The notes under the pieces were generated by a model. It did no database searches and was not told the DNA's origin. It saw only the letters and a list, made by a program, of their open reading frames with translations. Both the position numbers and the translations under genes were made by a program. A stretch of DNA of 64,000 nt from Protonemura montana (taxonomy: Eukaryota > Arthropoda > Insecta > Plecoptera > Nemouridae): assembly GCA_947568835.1 (NCBI GenBank), contig OX387609.1:16947208-17011207 (forward strand), written 5' to 3'. Shown one piece after another: positions 56,665-64,000 of this stretch; the stretch's first letter is position 1; each line of letters opens with the position of its first letter.

Positions 56665-56956
56665 TACAGCAAATGTTAAGTAACCAGAGGCTACTTGTTG
56701 CTAGACATTGATGACCTGAAGATTTAATCTCATAAAGATTAAATGAGCGTAGACCAGTCTCAAATACGAGCAACCTGCGAGAAATAACCAAAATAAATTT
56801 ATTATCACTCGATGCAGCGGTGAATATGCCTGGTAGCATCTTCTATTTCTGACGGTTGAGAAGTCATTTGGCACCCATTTCCCGCAAGGACAGTTTAACA
56901 TTAGCGCTATGGAAGTACTGTTACTGTGTTTCTGCCAGAGTTCCTGAAAGACCCAC

Positions 56957-57056
56957 CTTCTGATTCCAGCAACTTGAAGAAGTGGTCGGCGGCCACCACA
57001 GCCAGACGTTGCAAGCTGGTACCCATCACGCCGTTGGTGCAAAGACTGTCGATACC
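56957..57056 (-). pseudogene. GCN1 exon, short
   Basis: A 100-bp exon between acceptor CTGCTTGTCCAG and donor GAAG|GTGGGT, reading GIDSLCTNGVMGTSLQRLAV and VAADHFFKLLESEG. It follows directly, in phase 0, from ...ISVLQ of the exon at 58791, as in animal GCN1 (GIGS...V.G.S.Q.L...VA). A decayed continuation (ALMLNCPCGKWVPNDFSTV) may lie at about 56830-56935. Confidence 0.65.
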
Positions 57057-57145
57057 CTGGACAAGCAGTTCCGAATCAGAAGAGACATTACAGGGACAGA
57101 TCACCAAGTACATGAAAGTGTAAAACATTTGTAAGAAGATGTAGA

Positions 57146-57513
57146 TGAAATCTTATTTAAATTGCAAACGCTTGCAATTTGCAAGATATGTTATTAGTTA
57201 TTACTATGAAAACTATATCCGTCTCAAAAATGTATGCTCAAACAGGAACTGGAACCCTGATCTCCACCTGTCGCGGGTGTTGCTCTAACCATTTGAGCTA
57301 TTTGGACACTTGCTTTTTGAGACGATTTTAGTGTATTTGATGAGAATGACGGATCTCCAAGGAGTAGAACCAGGAGGCTGTGAATACTCACAGTCACTCT
57401 GATTCTAGTGACGCTATACCACGTCACAACCTGTCAATCTCAAATAACTCCAATTTGACATTGGATGCATTGAATGTAGCTGAAATCTTATTTAAATTGC
57501 AAACGCTTGCAAT
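57146..57513. repeat. 33-bp direct repeat bracketing 302 bp
   Basis: The sequence starting TGAAATCTTATTTAAATTGC occurs identically for 33 bp at 57146-57178 and 57481-57513. The block between contains the tRNA-like cassette. A tandem duplication with diverged remainder is the simplest explanation. Confidence 0.8.
57220..57324 (-). mobile_element. tRNA-like sequence inside an inverted repeat
   Basis: On the minus strand: AAATAGCTCAAATGGTTAGA (A-box-like) and, 35 bases on, AGGGTTCCAGTTCC (B-box-like), with a tRNA-like D arm and T arm but poor acceptor stem pairing. The block is bounded by CGTCTCAAAAA (57220-57230) and its exact complement TTTTTGAGACG (57314-57324). It is probably a tRNA-derived SINE or a tRNA pseudogene and not a working tRNA. 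Confidence 0.6.
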
Positions 57514-57854
57514 ACCTCGCAATTCGCTGGGTATTTTATTATTATCAACACTATAAGATAATCAAATGTGAATTTGCAAAAGAGATGTGTTGATAATATT
57601 GATGGGACCGAGATGTTTATGATATGAGATTGAGACATTCATCACTCAAAATGTTTGGTGTGCTCTTGTTTATTAATAGGAAAATTAACAACCTCTCGAA
57701 AATTGGTGTTGATCTGGATTTTAGTCCCAGTTTGGGCAACAGTTTTCGAGAAGCAATCCTAATAATAAAACACTCTGCCCATTGCAAGTATTTACAATTT
57801 AAACCAAATCTCACGGATCACAGGTATGCTCTATTTTTGCATCCTAGTCTAGAG

Positions 57855-58233
57855 TAGGGTTGCCATACGTTTCGCTTACGGCGGGACAGTCCCGCTTTTC
57901 ACTCAAAAGTCCCGCGCCCCGTGGAGCGGGACAAATGTCCCGCTTGATCGTAATTTTCTTTTAAAAAAACGCGAAATCGAACATTGCATTCGAATTGTTC
58001 CTTATAAATAGCTAATTGTTCCTCTAATTGTGCCAATGACATTATGATTGTACGTGAACTGTCATCAATAGAAAAGTTTAAAAATCTATGATAAAATATA
58101 TATATTTTTTAAATAGTTATTCAAATTAAACCTAAATTTCTTGAAAGTGAAACTGAAAGTTGATGCATAAATATGACTCAGGATTTCAAGTGCCAAGAAA
58201 AACATTAATATATCTAAAACACGTAAATTTGCT
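57855..58233. mobile_element. hAT MITE, truncated copy
   Basis: Begins TAGGGTTGCCATACG after GTCTAGAG (57847-57854) and matches, inverted, the MITE at 39771-40252 through AAGTGCCAAGAAAAACATTA and ACGTAAATTTGCTGA. The far terminus is missing; homology ends exactly where the 70-bp array begins. It contains several GCGGGAC/GTCCCGC motifs absent or decayed in the other copy. Confidence 0.85.
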
Positions 58234-58812
58234 GAGCACGCTGATCTTGTGCGTGGTGACCCTAGTCTAGGGTTGTGTGTGCCTGGGAAAAGCAACTGAC
58301 CTGGAGCACGCTGATCTTGTGCGTGGTGACCCTAGTCTAGGGTTGTGTGTGCCTGGGAAAAGCAACTGACCTGGAGCACGCTGATCTTGTGCGTGGTGAC
58401 CCTAGTCTAGGGTTGTGTGTGCCTGGGAAAAGCAACCGACCTGGAGCACGCTGATCTTGTGCGTGGTGACCCTAGTCTAGGGTTGTGTGTGCCTGGGAAA
58501 AGCAACTGACCTGGAGCACGCTGATCTTGTGCGTGGTGACCCTAGTCTAGGGTTGTGTGTGCCTGGGAAAAGCAACTGACCTGGAGCACGCTGATCTTGT
58601 GCGTGGTGACCCTAGTCTAGGGTTGTGTGTGCCTGGGAAAAGCAACTGACCTGGAGCACGCTGATCTTGTGCGTGGTGACCCTAGTCTAGGGTTGTGTGT
58701 GCCTGGGAAAAGCAACTGACCTGGAGCACGCTGATCTTGTGCGTGGTAACCCTAGTCTAGGGTTGTGTGTGCCTGGGAAAAGCAACTGACCTGGAGCACG
58801 CTGATCTTGTGC
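58234..58812. repeat. 70-bp minisatellite built from an exon end plus splice donor
   Basis: Nine starts at exact 70-bp spacing (58234, 58304, ... 58794) of a unit beginning GAGCACGCTGATCTTGTGC. The last start lies in the GCN1 exon itself, so the unit is the final 22 exon bases, the donor and 48 bases of intron. Eight copies have the complete donor CTCCAG|GTCAGT (one has GTCGGT). Each unit also has TTGCTTTTCCCAG, which looks like a splice acceptor, and a 15-bp palindrome ACCCTAG-A-CTAGGGT (minus strand). Confidence 0.95.
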
Positions 58813-59032
58813 ATGGCGGCCGTGAGTTTGCCCTCCGAGCCGAGATAAATGTTAAAGAGACGCTGCAGTAAACTCTCAATGGCGGCCGCGTCTGTGCACT
58901 GCGCCGCCATCGTACGGCAAGCGGCCACCGCCTCGTCCCGTGCAAGGTCATCCTTTGAGTGCACATTCGCGGCCAGGTTCTTGCCGAGCTCCTCGGCGTA
59001 GCGGCTTAGATCCAGCGAGAGCCCGGACACGA
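58791..59032 (-). pseudogene. GCN1 exon, intact reading frame
   Basis: Acceptor GTCTGTTTTCCAG and donor CTCCAG|GTCAGT bound a 242-bp exon with no stop: SGLSLDLSRYAEELGKNLAA, DEAVAACRTMAAQCTDAAAI, ESLLQRLFNIYLGSEGKLTA and AMHKISVLQ. It aligns closely with animal GCN1 (LDLS.YA; DEAV.A.R..A.QC.D..A.ESL; GSEGKLT). The incoming phase (two bases, TC) completes the codon left open at 59559. Its last 22 bases and the donor form the unit of the adjacent 70-bp array. Confidence 0.9.
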
Positions 59033-59063
59033 CTGGAAAACAGACGCCGACGTCACACTTTGC

Positions 59064-59312
59064 ATGCCCCAGTACAAGGCAACACTGATCTGGAGGCTAA
59101 CTAAGATTCATATAAATTTAAGGACATTACGCCAAATAAGAAAACACTATTTTCTGCCAGAGATGCTACCGATTGATACCTTGACCACTGAACTAACCAG
59201 GGATATCAAACTTCATTCAGTGCTGGGCAGAGTGATTTCACTCTGGAATGACATCCCAGCACCAGAGTTGACTTTTTTTTGTGATTGCAAGACTTTTGAC
59301 AATATAATATAA
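59064..59312 (+). pseudogene. Possible LINE C-terminal scrap
   Basis: An 82-codon frame includes RVISLWNDIPAPEL, which resembles the R...WN.LP segment of LINE C-termini, followed by an AT-rich end. It lies in the GCN1 intron on the opposite strand. Weak support. Confidence 0.3.
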
Positions 59313-59558
59313 TCTGTAAAGGAGGTAATCTGCGTTTAGTTATTTGTTACCATTAGATATTTTAACACAACGTTGACAGGATATAGCGCCCATAATTGAT
59401 CACATAGTAACAGGTCAATAAGAATAAAATATGTACAATGCACAAAAATGCATAGCCATTAAAATGTTTATTTCTGCAGCTATTATTAAACAATAATAAT
59501 AATAGTTAAGTCGTAGTCATTGACAACACAGAGAAAATTTGGTCGTCAGATTCCTTAC

Positions 59559-60091
59559 CATGGCCGCAGGTTTCCAGGATCAGTTCCGGGTTCCGTAGCA
59601 TCGCCTTCTATAATGCCGGCAAGAGCAGCTGCTGGAACTCTTTGAGCGTGACATGCCGGAGCAGGTGACTGGATTCCTTGATGATGTAGACCGGAGGCTT
59701 GTTCTTGCAGCTGACAGCCACTTTGATGAACGCGTCTAGCAACGGTCACTTGTATGTGGCCACCAAATCATTACGCTTCAGCTCGGTCAGGTACCGCAGG
59801 AAGTACGACCCCATTATCACGACGTGCTTACCAGGCTCGTTGGAAAGCAAAATCTTGCCGAAAGTTTCCTCGGTTCCCTTGGCGGAACCCTACATGTTCA
59901 ACAACGTCTTGTATCCCTTTGTGGTTTTCTTGCCGTTCTCCGCCGCCATCACGATGGTGAGCAACATGGCTTGGTCGTTGACCAGACGTTGGAGTTCGCA
60001 GTTGGAGGCATCCGAACATTTTGTCAGGCAGCTTTTTACTAACGAGCACGACCAAACCAGGGCGTAGAGTCCACTTTGCGATGTCAAGTCA
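59559..60091 (-). pseudogene. GCN1 exon with three in-frame stops
   Basis: A 533-bp exon after acceptor GTTTGCACTTTCAG, ending at donor CATG|GTAAGG. The frame starts DLTSQSGLYALVWSCSLV and later reads LLDAFIKVAVSCKNKPPVYI, LLRHVTLKEFQQLLLPAL and KAMLRNPELILET, which align over their length with animal GCN1. There is no insertion or deletion that breaks the frame, but stops occur at 59890-59892 (TAG), 59746-59748 (TGA) and 59608-59610 (TAG, where homologues have Gln). Stops without frameshifts suggest fairly recent loss of function. Confidence 0.85.
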
Positions 60092-60757
60092 CTGAAAGTG
60101 CAAACCTTGTCAGAAAAGAACAGATTGATATTCGTGAAATTTGTTTTCAATTTTAAATGCTTTTAGTATTTTATCACTAAAAACATTACTTTTTTAGAGG
60201 TCATTAGTGTTCCTAACTATAAAAATGCCATTAATTGTTTTAGAAGTGTGTGATGGTTTAAAGCTAGTTATTGATTTTGTGGGCATTTTTGAGAATATGA
60301 GGTCTTTATCGTTAAGCAAACAGGGTACCCATTATGTAGCCCTACAGAGATAAATAGACTAGCCTCGAAGTAGAAGCACTTAAATCAAGTGCATCAAGTT
60401 TGTAACTGCAGTTGATTACCAATATTATCAAGCAAACCTGACAGCAGAAATTCTCTCCTATAGAGAACCTTGTAAATTAATTGAGTAAATAGTGACATAT
60501 TTTGTCTGTTGTAGCATTTGAGCCTGGGATCATATATATAATCAATTCCAAAATATTTCCATGTCTTTAGATATTAAATGTTTATAAATCATTTTGGCCT
60601 AGTATAACAGTAAAACATATTTAATAAATTGAAGTTCTAGAGGCTTACTTACTTTATTAATCTTTATTCTAAGATAAAACAAAGGCAGAAACCTATCCTT
60701 TATCTACGGTAGCGATGGTAGTAAATGGCACAGGTCTGATATCGAGGATTTACATAC
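60092..60757. other. GCN1 intron, nothing further seen
   Basis: AT-rich sequence between the exons at 60091 and 60758, with no recognisable element. Confidence 0.5.
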
Positions 60758-60953
60758 GTTGAAACCAAGTTGATGTGGGTGGCCGCAATTTCACCCAAAA
60801 CAGCGGCCAGATGCTTTATGGTCCATTCTCTGTGCTGGGAAAGTAGAGCATCGATTGCATTTTGCACAGAAGATTGTGATGCCGAGTCCCGATACTGGGG
60901 CACAGTGTATTGCAAAACTTAACACACTCCTCGAATGATGTTTTCTGTGATTC
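60758..60953 (-). pseudogene. GCN1 exon with frameshift
   Basis: Acceptor TTTTTTTTCTTAG precedes 60953. The first frame reads ESQKTSFEECVKFCNTLC; then, after a one-base shift near 60897-60905 by a run of four C, it reads YRDSASQSSVQNAIDALLSQ and HREWTIKHLAAVLGEIAATH. The latter matches the YRDAAS..AL..AI..L segment of GCN1. The donor AAC|GTATGT at 60757 is good, and its two leftover bases fit the next exon. The shift lies in a homopolymer, so a consensus error is possible here. Confidence 0.65.
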
Positions 60954-61057
60954 CTAAGAAAAAAAATAAATATAGGGTGAATTTCAAGCCAGATAAGTTG
61001 ATAATTAATTTGAATATACTGAATATGGCCATTGAAAGTAATGCAAGGAAATTTTAC

Positions 61058-61161
61058 ATTGATTTGACAAGACTGCAACAACATTCTCGAGCAAAAGTTT
61101 GTCTCTCCTTTTTGCTGGCTGCTTAGTTTCTCGCCGGTAAATCTTTCAGTGCCTTGGCAAG
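61058..61161 (-). pseudogene. GCN1 exon, N-terminal
   Basis: After acceptor TTTCTTTTGTTTTAG the frame reads LAKALKDLPARN, stop, AASKKERQTFARE. This parallels the start of animal GCN1 (an LKRF..KV..AS.KERR pattern). TAA at 61123-61125 interrupts it. The donor at 61057 (AAT|GTAAAA) leaves a phase that does not fit the next exon, so this end is uncertain. Confidence 0.5.
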
Positions 61162-61479
61162 CTAAAACAAAAGAAATTCCCATTAAGTATATTTGCTTGA
61201 AATGTCTACTAAATTTGGAATAAACCAATAGAGTCTTTAAGTGACAAAATTATATCACCTAACTCTCCGCCATTTTTCGGACTATCTATGTACACGCCTG
61301 TCTGGAACGGGGAGGCGGAGGACATAATGGACACGCACGGTGTGGATATAGACAAAAACTTCAAAAAACTCTGTACAATTTGTACTATTAAAATTATTAT
61401 TATTATTATTATTATTTAATTATTAAAATTACAATTTGTTTTTCCATAAATAACCAATTATTATTTCAAACGCATATTC

Positions 61480-61935
61480 CTTAAAACCGGGCTGGTGTTA
61501 AGTTAGCCCCACCCACTTAAACCGCGTTTATCTCGTAAAGGGTGATGGTGCACAATTCGCAATTAGTGGTGCAAAATGGTGCATAATTGGTGCAAAATTA
61601 CTGCACAATTAGATGTATGAATTATCGTTTGGGTTGGGCTGGACCAACCCACTTATTTTGGGTTTGGACCCCGTATTTTTGGGGTGCAAAATTTGTAATT
61701 GGTGGTGCAAAATGGTGCAAAATTAGTGCAAAATTATGAGCCTGACCCCAGTTCTGGCCGATGAATGGGTTGGGCTGTCATTAAGATAGCCCAACCCACT
61801 ACGAATGCGATTATCTTGGTTTTGGGTAGGGGTGCAAAATTCAAAGTTGATGGTGCAAAATGGTGCAAAATTAGTGCAATATTCTAAGACAATCAGAATT
61901 GACTTTCGTTTCTGGGTTGGGCTAACTTATTTTCC
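61480..61935. repeat. Degenerate ~140-bp hairpin repeat, three to four units
   Basis: Units begin with GGGTTGGGCT...AGCCCAACCCACT-type inverted repeats (61630, 61767; decayed at 61480 and 61915) and end with GGTGCAAAATGGTGCAAAAT followed by TAGTGCAAAAT. They sit just upstream of a gag remnant and could be its leader or LTR remnant. 61162-61479 shows only an ATT run near 61395. Confidence 0.6.
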
Positions 61936-61969
61936 TAGTCCAATTCGCTGTCGGAGGGTTTTTAGCTAT

Positions 61970-62486
61970 GGTGCGCTACTTTAGTGGCGAACCAGGAACT
62001 AGCTCGGTGTCTGAATTTATTACGTCTATTGAGACAGCTGGCCAGCTTGGCGGGTGGAGTGATGTTTAAATGAAAGCTGTCTTGCAGGCCCGACTCTTGG
62101 GTCCAGCATTACTTTACTTTAGAGCGTCCGCCACTCCCCCAACTGCTACCTGGACTTATATTAAACAACAATTCCGAGCCTGGTTTTTTGAAGACACCCC
62201 GTTGTTGGACCTACTTCATACTTTTTATTCATGCACTCAAAGGCCGACCGAAACCGCAAAAACATACGTCACGAGACTTCGTATTGCTGGCCTTACAGCC
62301 GCATCCGCAGGTATCACTCGCGACGATAGACACTCGAACAACCCTCGTGAATAATGGCATTCTTTCGGTGTTTGTTAACGGTCTGCGCGACGAATCAGGA
62401 GGCAATTTCCTCGTTATGTGTCCGCAAGATGATTTGAATGATGCGGTGACCTTTGCTACAAAATTTAAACAGAAGCACGCGGCTTA
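61970..62486 (+). pseudogene. Gypsy-type gag remnant
   Basis: Reads VRYFSGEPGTSSVSEFITSI, ETAGQLGGWSDV, stop (62067), KAVLQARLLGPALLYFRAS, TWTYIKQQFRAWFFEDTPLL; after a frameshift near 62320 it reads ILSVFVNGLRDESGGNFLVM and ALNDAVTFATKF-like sequence. This is the capsid pattern of arthropod-type gypsy Gag (F.G....v..wi..ie......gWsd; l.G.A..w; l...F..GLr). No pol follows. Confidence 0.7.
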
Positions 62487-62615
62487 AAGGAAAGTCTATT
62501 CTATCTCAGTCGATCCCTCGATTAAGCCAACTACGTCCAGTATTTCACCATCGCCGACGCGCACCACTCGACCAAAGAGCCCCTATTCAAATGCCTCTCC
62601 CTCGGCAAAGTTGGG

Positions 62616-62788
62616 GAAGATCGTTTTGAAATCGATCTTTTAAAAAGATCAAGATCGTCGTCAAAAAACGATCGCGATCGAAGATCGAAGTTCGCGATCG
62701 TTTTTTTTTACGATCAAATTCAAATTCGTTTCTATAAAAGATCAAGATCGTTTAAAAGATCGTTTTCGAAAAAAAATCATGTGATCAA
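62616..62788. repeat. GATC-rich block
   Basis: About 13 GATC tetramers in 170 bp, often as AAGATCG, CGATCG or AAAGATCAAGATCG, with inverted arrangement giving hairpin potential. Preceded by CAAAGTTGGGGAAGATCG, which resembles some hAT ends, but no partner end was found. 62487-62615 shows nothing clear. Confidence 0.6.
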
Positions 62789-62810
62789 TAAAACTAATAA
62801 CGTTGCACAG

Positions 62811-63108
62811 TTGAGTGCAGGTTCTAGGTAGAGAAACAACATCAATGTTACAGTCTCTGAGTGAAAGATGGCCGCCAAATGACTACCTTACCGACAAAAA
62901 TGCTGAGTACCGGAACATCACGTTAAGTGGAGCCACTGTCGTATGAAATTTAATTTATAGTAAGAAATTTATGAAATTCGAAATTCGAGAAATTCGTATG
63001 AAATTTATAGTAGGTTACTCGCTTATGAATATTGTTACGTGTATATTAATCGTCGAGGTACACATTGATGGAGATTTTTTGAGCATGAAAAGTCTCAAAA
63101 GCGAGATT
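62811..63108. repeat. Dispersed repeat, copy B
   Basis: Partner of 54021-54271. It has a 10-bp insertion GCCGCCAAAT near 62871 relative to copy A, and the 63028-63105 segment is in the opposite orientation relative to the shared first part. Confidence 0.85.
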
Positions 63109-63252
63109 GTGCACGCATATCGGCGTGCAATGGTGTTTCCTACGTTTAATCGCGAATGCTGTAAGTGTCAAACTATTTCAAACCTCGGGGAACTAGAAGG
63201 TATGTTGAAAACACCGATTGGGTCCCACGAAGAGTTCATAATGTTTATTTTG

Positions 63253-63549
63253 TTACCTTCCGTTTATCGGAATAAGTTTAGGATCTATTGATAAAATGCT
63301 CTGGCCATTCACTCTTACCTTCATGTACCTTTTCAAATTTGAAGAGTTGGTGCTGTTAGCTGCAATTTCCCTATGCACCGGCATCCACAATAAACACTTT
63401 ACTTTGAAAACCACCCCGAGATCGGGAACATTTCCCTCGTGGAGAAAAAAGAATTTCTTTAAATTTCCCCACGGCAGAGCATTGGTCTCCGTGGCCGCGA
63501 AATCGTGATTGACCACTTCGTCTCCGTCACCCGAATCAATCGAACTCAA
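63253..63549 (-). pseudogene. BED-finger fragment of a hAT-like protein
   Basis: A 98-codon frame reads LGVVFKVKCLLWMPVHREIA, ANSTNSSNLKRYMKVR. It resembles the N-terminal BED zinc finger of hAT/ZBED proteins (K..C..C......NSTSNLKRH...H) but the second Cys is Trp and the first His is Tyr, so metal binding would be lost. No transposase core follows. Confidence 0.5.
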
Positions 63550-63561
63550 TTAATTTAAAAA

Positions 63562-64000
63562 AAATTAAACACGGCTTGCTTCGACCAAGCGGGAGCAACG
63601 AGTGGGTGGAAATTCTCAGTGGTACAACCGTGCCACATTTGATGAAATTAAACACGGCTTGCTTCGACCAAGCGGGAGCAACGAGTGGGTGGAAATTCTC
63701 AATGGTACAACCGTGCCACATTTGATGAAATTAAACACGGCTTGCTTCGACTAAGCGGGAGCAACGAGTGGGTGGAAATTCTCAGTGGTACAACCGTGCC
63801 ACATTTGATGAAATTAAACACGGCTTGCTTCGACCAAGCGGGAGCAACGAGTGGGTGGAAATTCTCAGTGGTACAACCGTGACTCATTTGATGAAATTAA
63901 ACACGGCTTGCTTCGACCAAGCGGGAGCAACGAGTGGGTGGAAATTCTCAGTGGTACAACCGTGACTCATTTGATGAAATTAAACACGGCTTGCTTCGAC
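63562..64000. repeat. 83-bp tandem array, running off the window
   Basis: Five and a partial sixth unit, starting AAATTAAACACGGCTTGCTT and ending CATTTGATG. It contains GCTTG...CAAGC and TTGCT...AGCAA inverted pairs. Near-identical units; overlapping open frames are by-products. Confidence 0.96.

Larger units (their letters stand above)
52307..61161 (-). pseudogene. GCN1 homologue, unprocessed pseudogene (overall span)
   Basis: GCN1 is the large ribosome-associated HEAT-repeat protein that activates the kinase GCN2 during amino-acid starvation. Seven exons recognisable by similarity to animal GCN1 lie in order on this strand: 61161-61058, 60953-60758, 60091-59559, 59032-58791, 57056-56957, 53861-53706, 52436-52307. 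They cover N-terminal residues and then a jump of roughly 400 residues to the charged KRESKVYSNKEQ region. Nothing of the remaining two thirds appears at lower coordinates. Introns have GT-AG ends and mostly agreeing phases, so it is not a retrocopy. At least four in-frame stops and two frameshifts argue for a pseudogene; poor consensus sequence or an allele is the alternative. Confidence 0.8.

Noticed and set aside
57220..57324. Functional tRNA gene
   Set aside because: Acceptor stem does not pair and the boxes are imperfect; kept only as a tRNA-derived element.
57624..57857. 77-codon plus-strand protein
   Set aside because: AT-rich, partly a dispersed repeat also seen at 30060-30118, and no family resemblance.

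Overview
The window is repeat-dominated DNA from an animal, most likely an invertebrate; I cannot name the species. Evidence for an animal: spliced exons of the translation regulator GCN1, Ty3/gypsy elements primed by metazoan-type tRNA-Trp and tRNA-Ser, jockey/CR1-like LINE tails, hAT transposons with 8-bp target duplications, and a 5S-rRNA-derived SINE. No intact host protein-coding gene is visible. The only complete reading frames belong to two young LTR retrotransposons.

Layout. 1-26682: about 20 kb of a ~48-bp satellite, split by two copies (12179-15286, 21843-25137) of one non-autonomous hAT-like transposon that carries its own 94-bp satellite and a LINE tail. Both copies share the same flanking satellite variants, so one insertion was copied with the array. 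26687-28685: a second satellite with a 43-bp unit. 28686-34083: sparse unique DNA, a tRNA-like SINE fragment, LINE remnants, and a decayed hAT transposase gene inserted into a LINE 3' tail. 34084-44758: two LTR retrotransposons with apparently identical LTRs, a CsRn1-like gypsy (35042-39575) and a Mag-like gypsy (40311-44658), plus a hAT MITE. The Mag-like element and the MITE split a minus-strand exon of a leucine-rich-repeat gene; its preceding exon is at 47871-48022. Between these exons lie a LINE remnant and a CTTGG/CTAGG/ATTGG minisatellite. 48291-49325: nine exact-length 115-bp repeats. 49819-53657: MITE-like elements and a 5S SINE.

52307-61161 holds minus-strand exons of a GCN1 homologue. 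Splice sites and phases mostly agree, but there are at least four in-frame stops, two frameshifts and a missing middle section, so I read it as an unprocessed pseudogene. Its introns hold a 41-bp minisatellite (54277-56664) and a 70-bp minisatellite (58234-58812) whose unit is the exon end plus splice donor, giving eight tandem donors. 61480-64000 holds degenerate hairpin repeats, a gypsy gag remnant, a dispersed repeat with an inverted segment, a decayed BED finger, and an 83-bp array running off the end.

The genes do not form a pathway. The theme is turnover: repeated amplification of short units, transposon insertion into those arrays and into exons, and decay of host genes around them.
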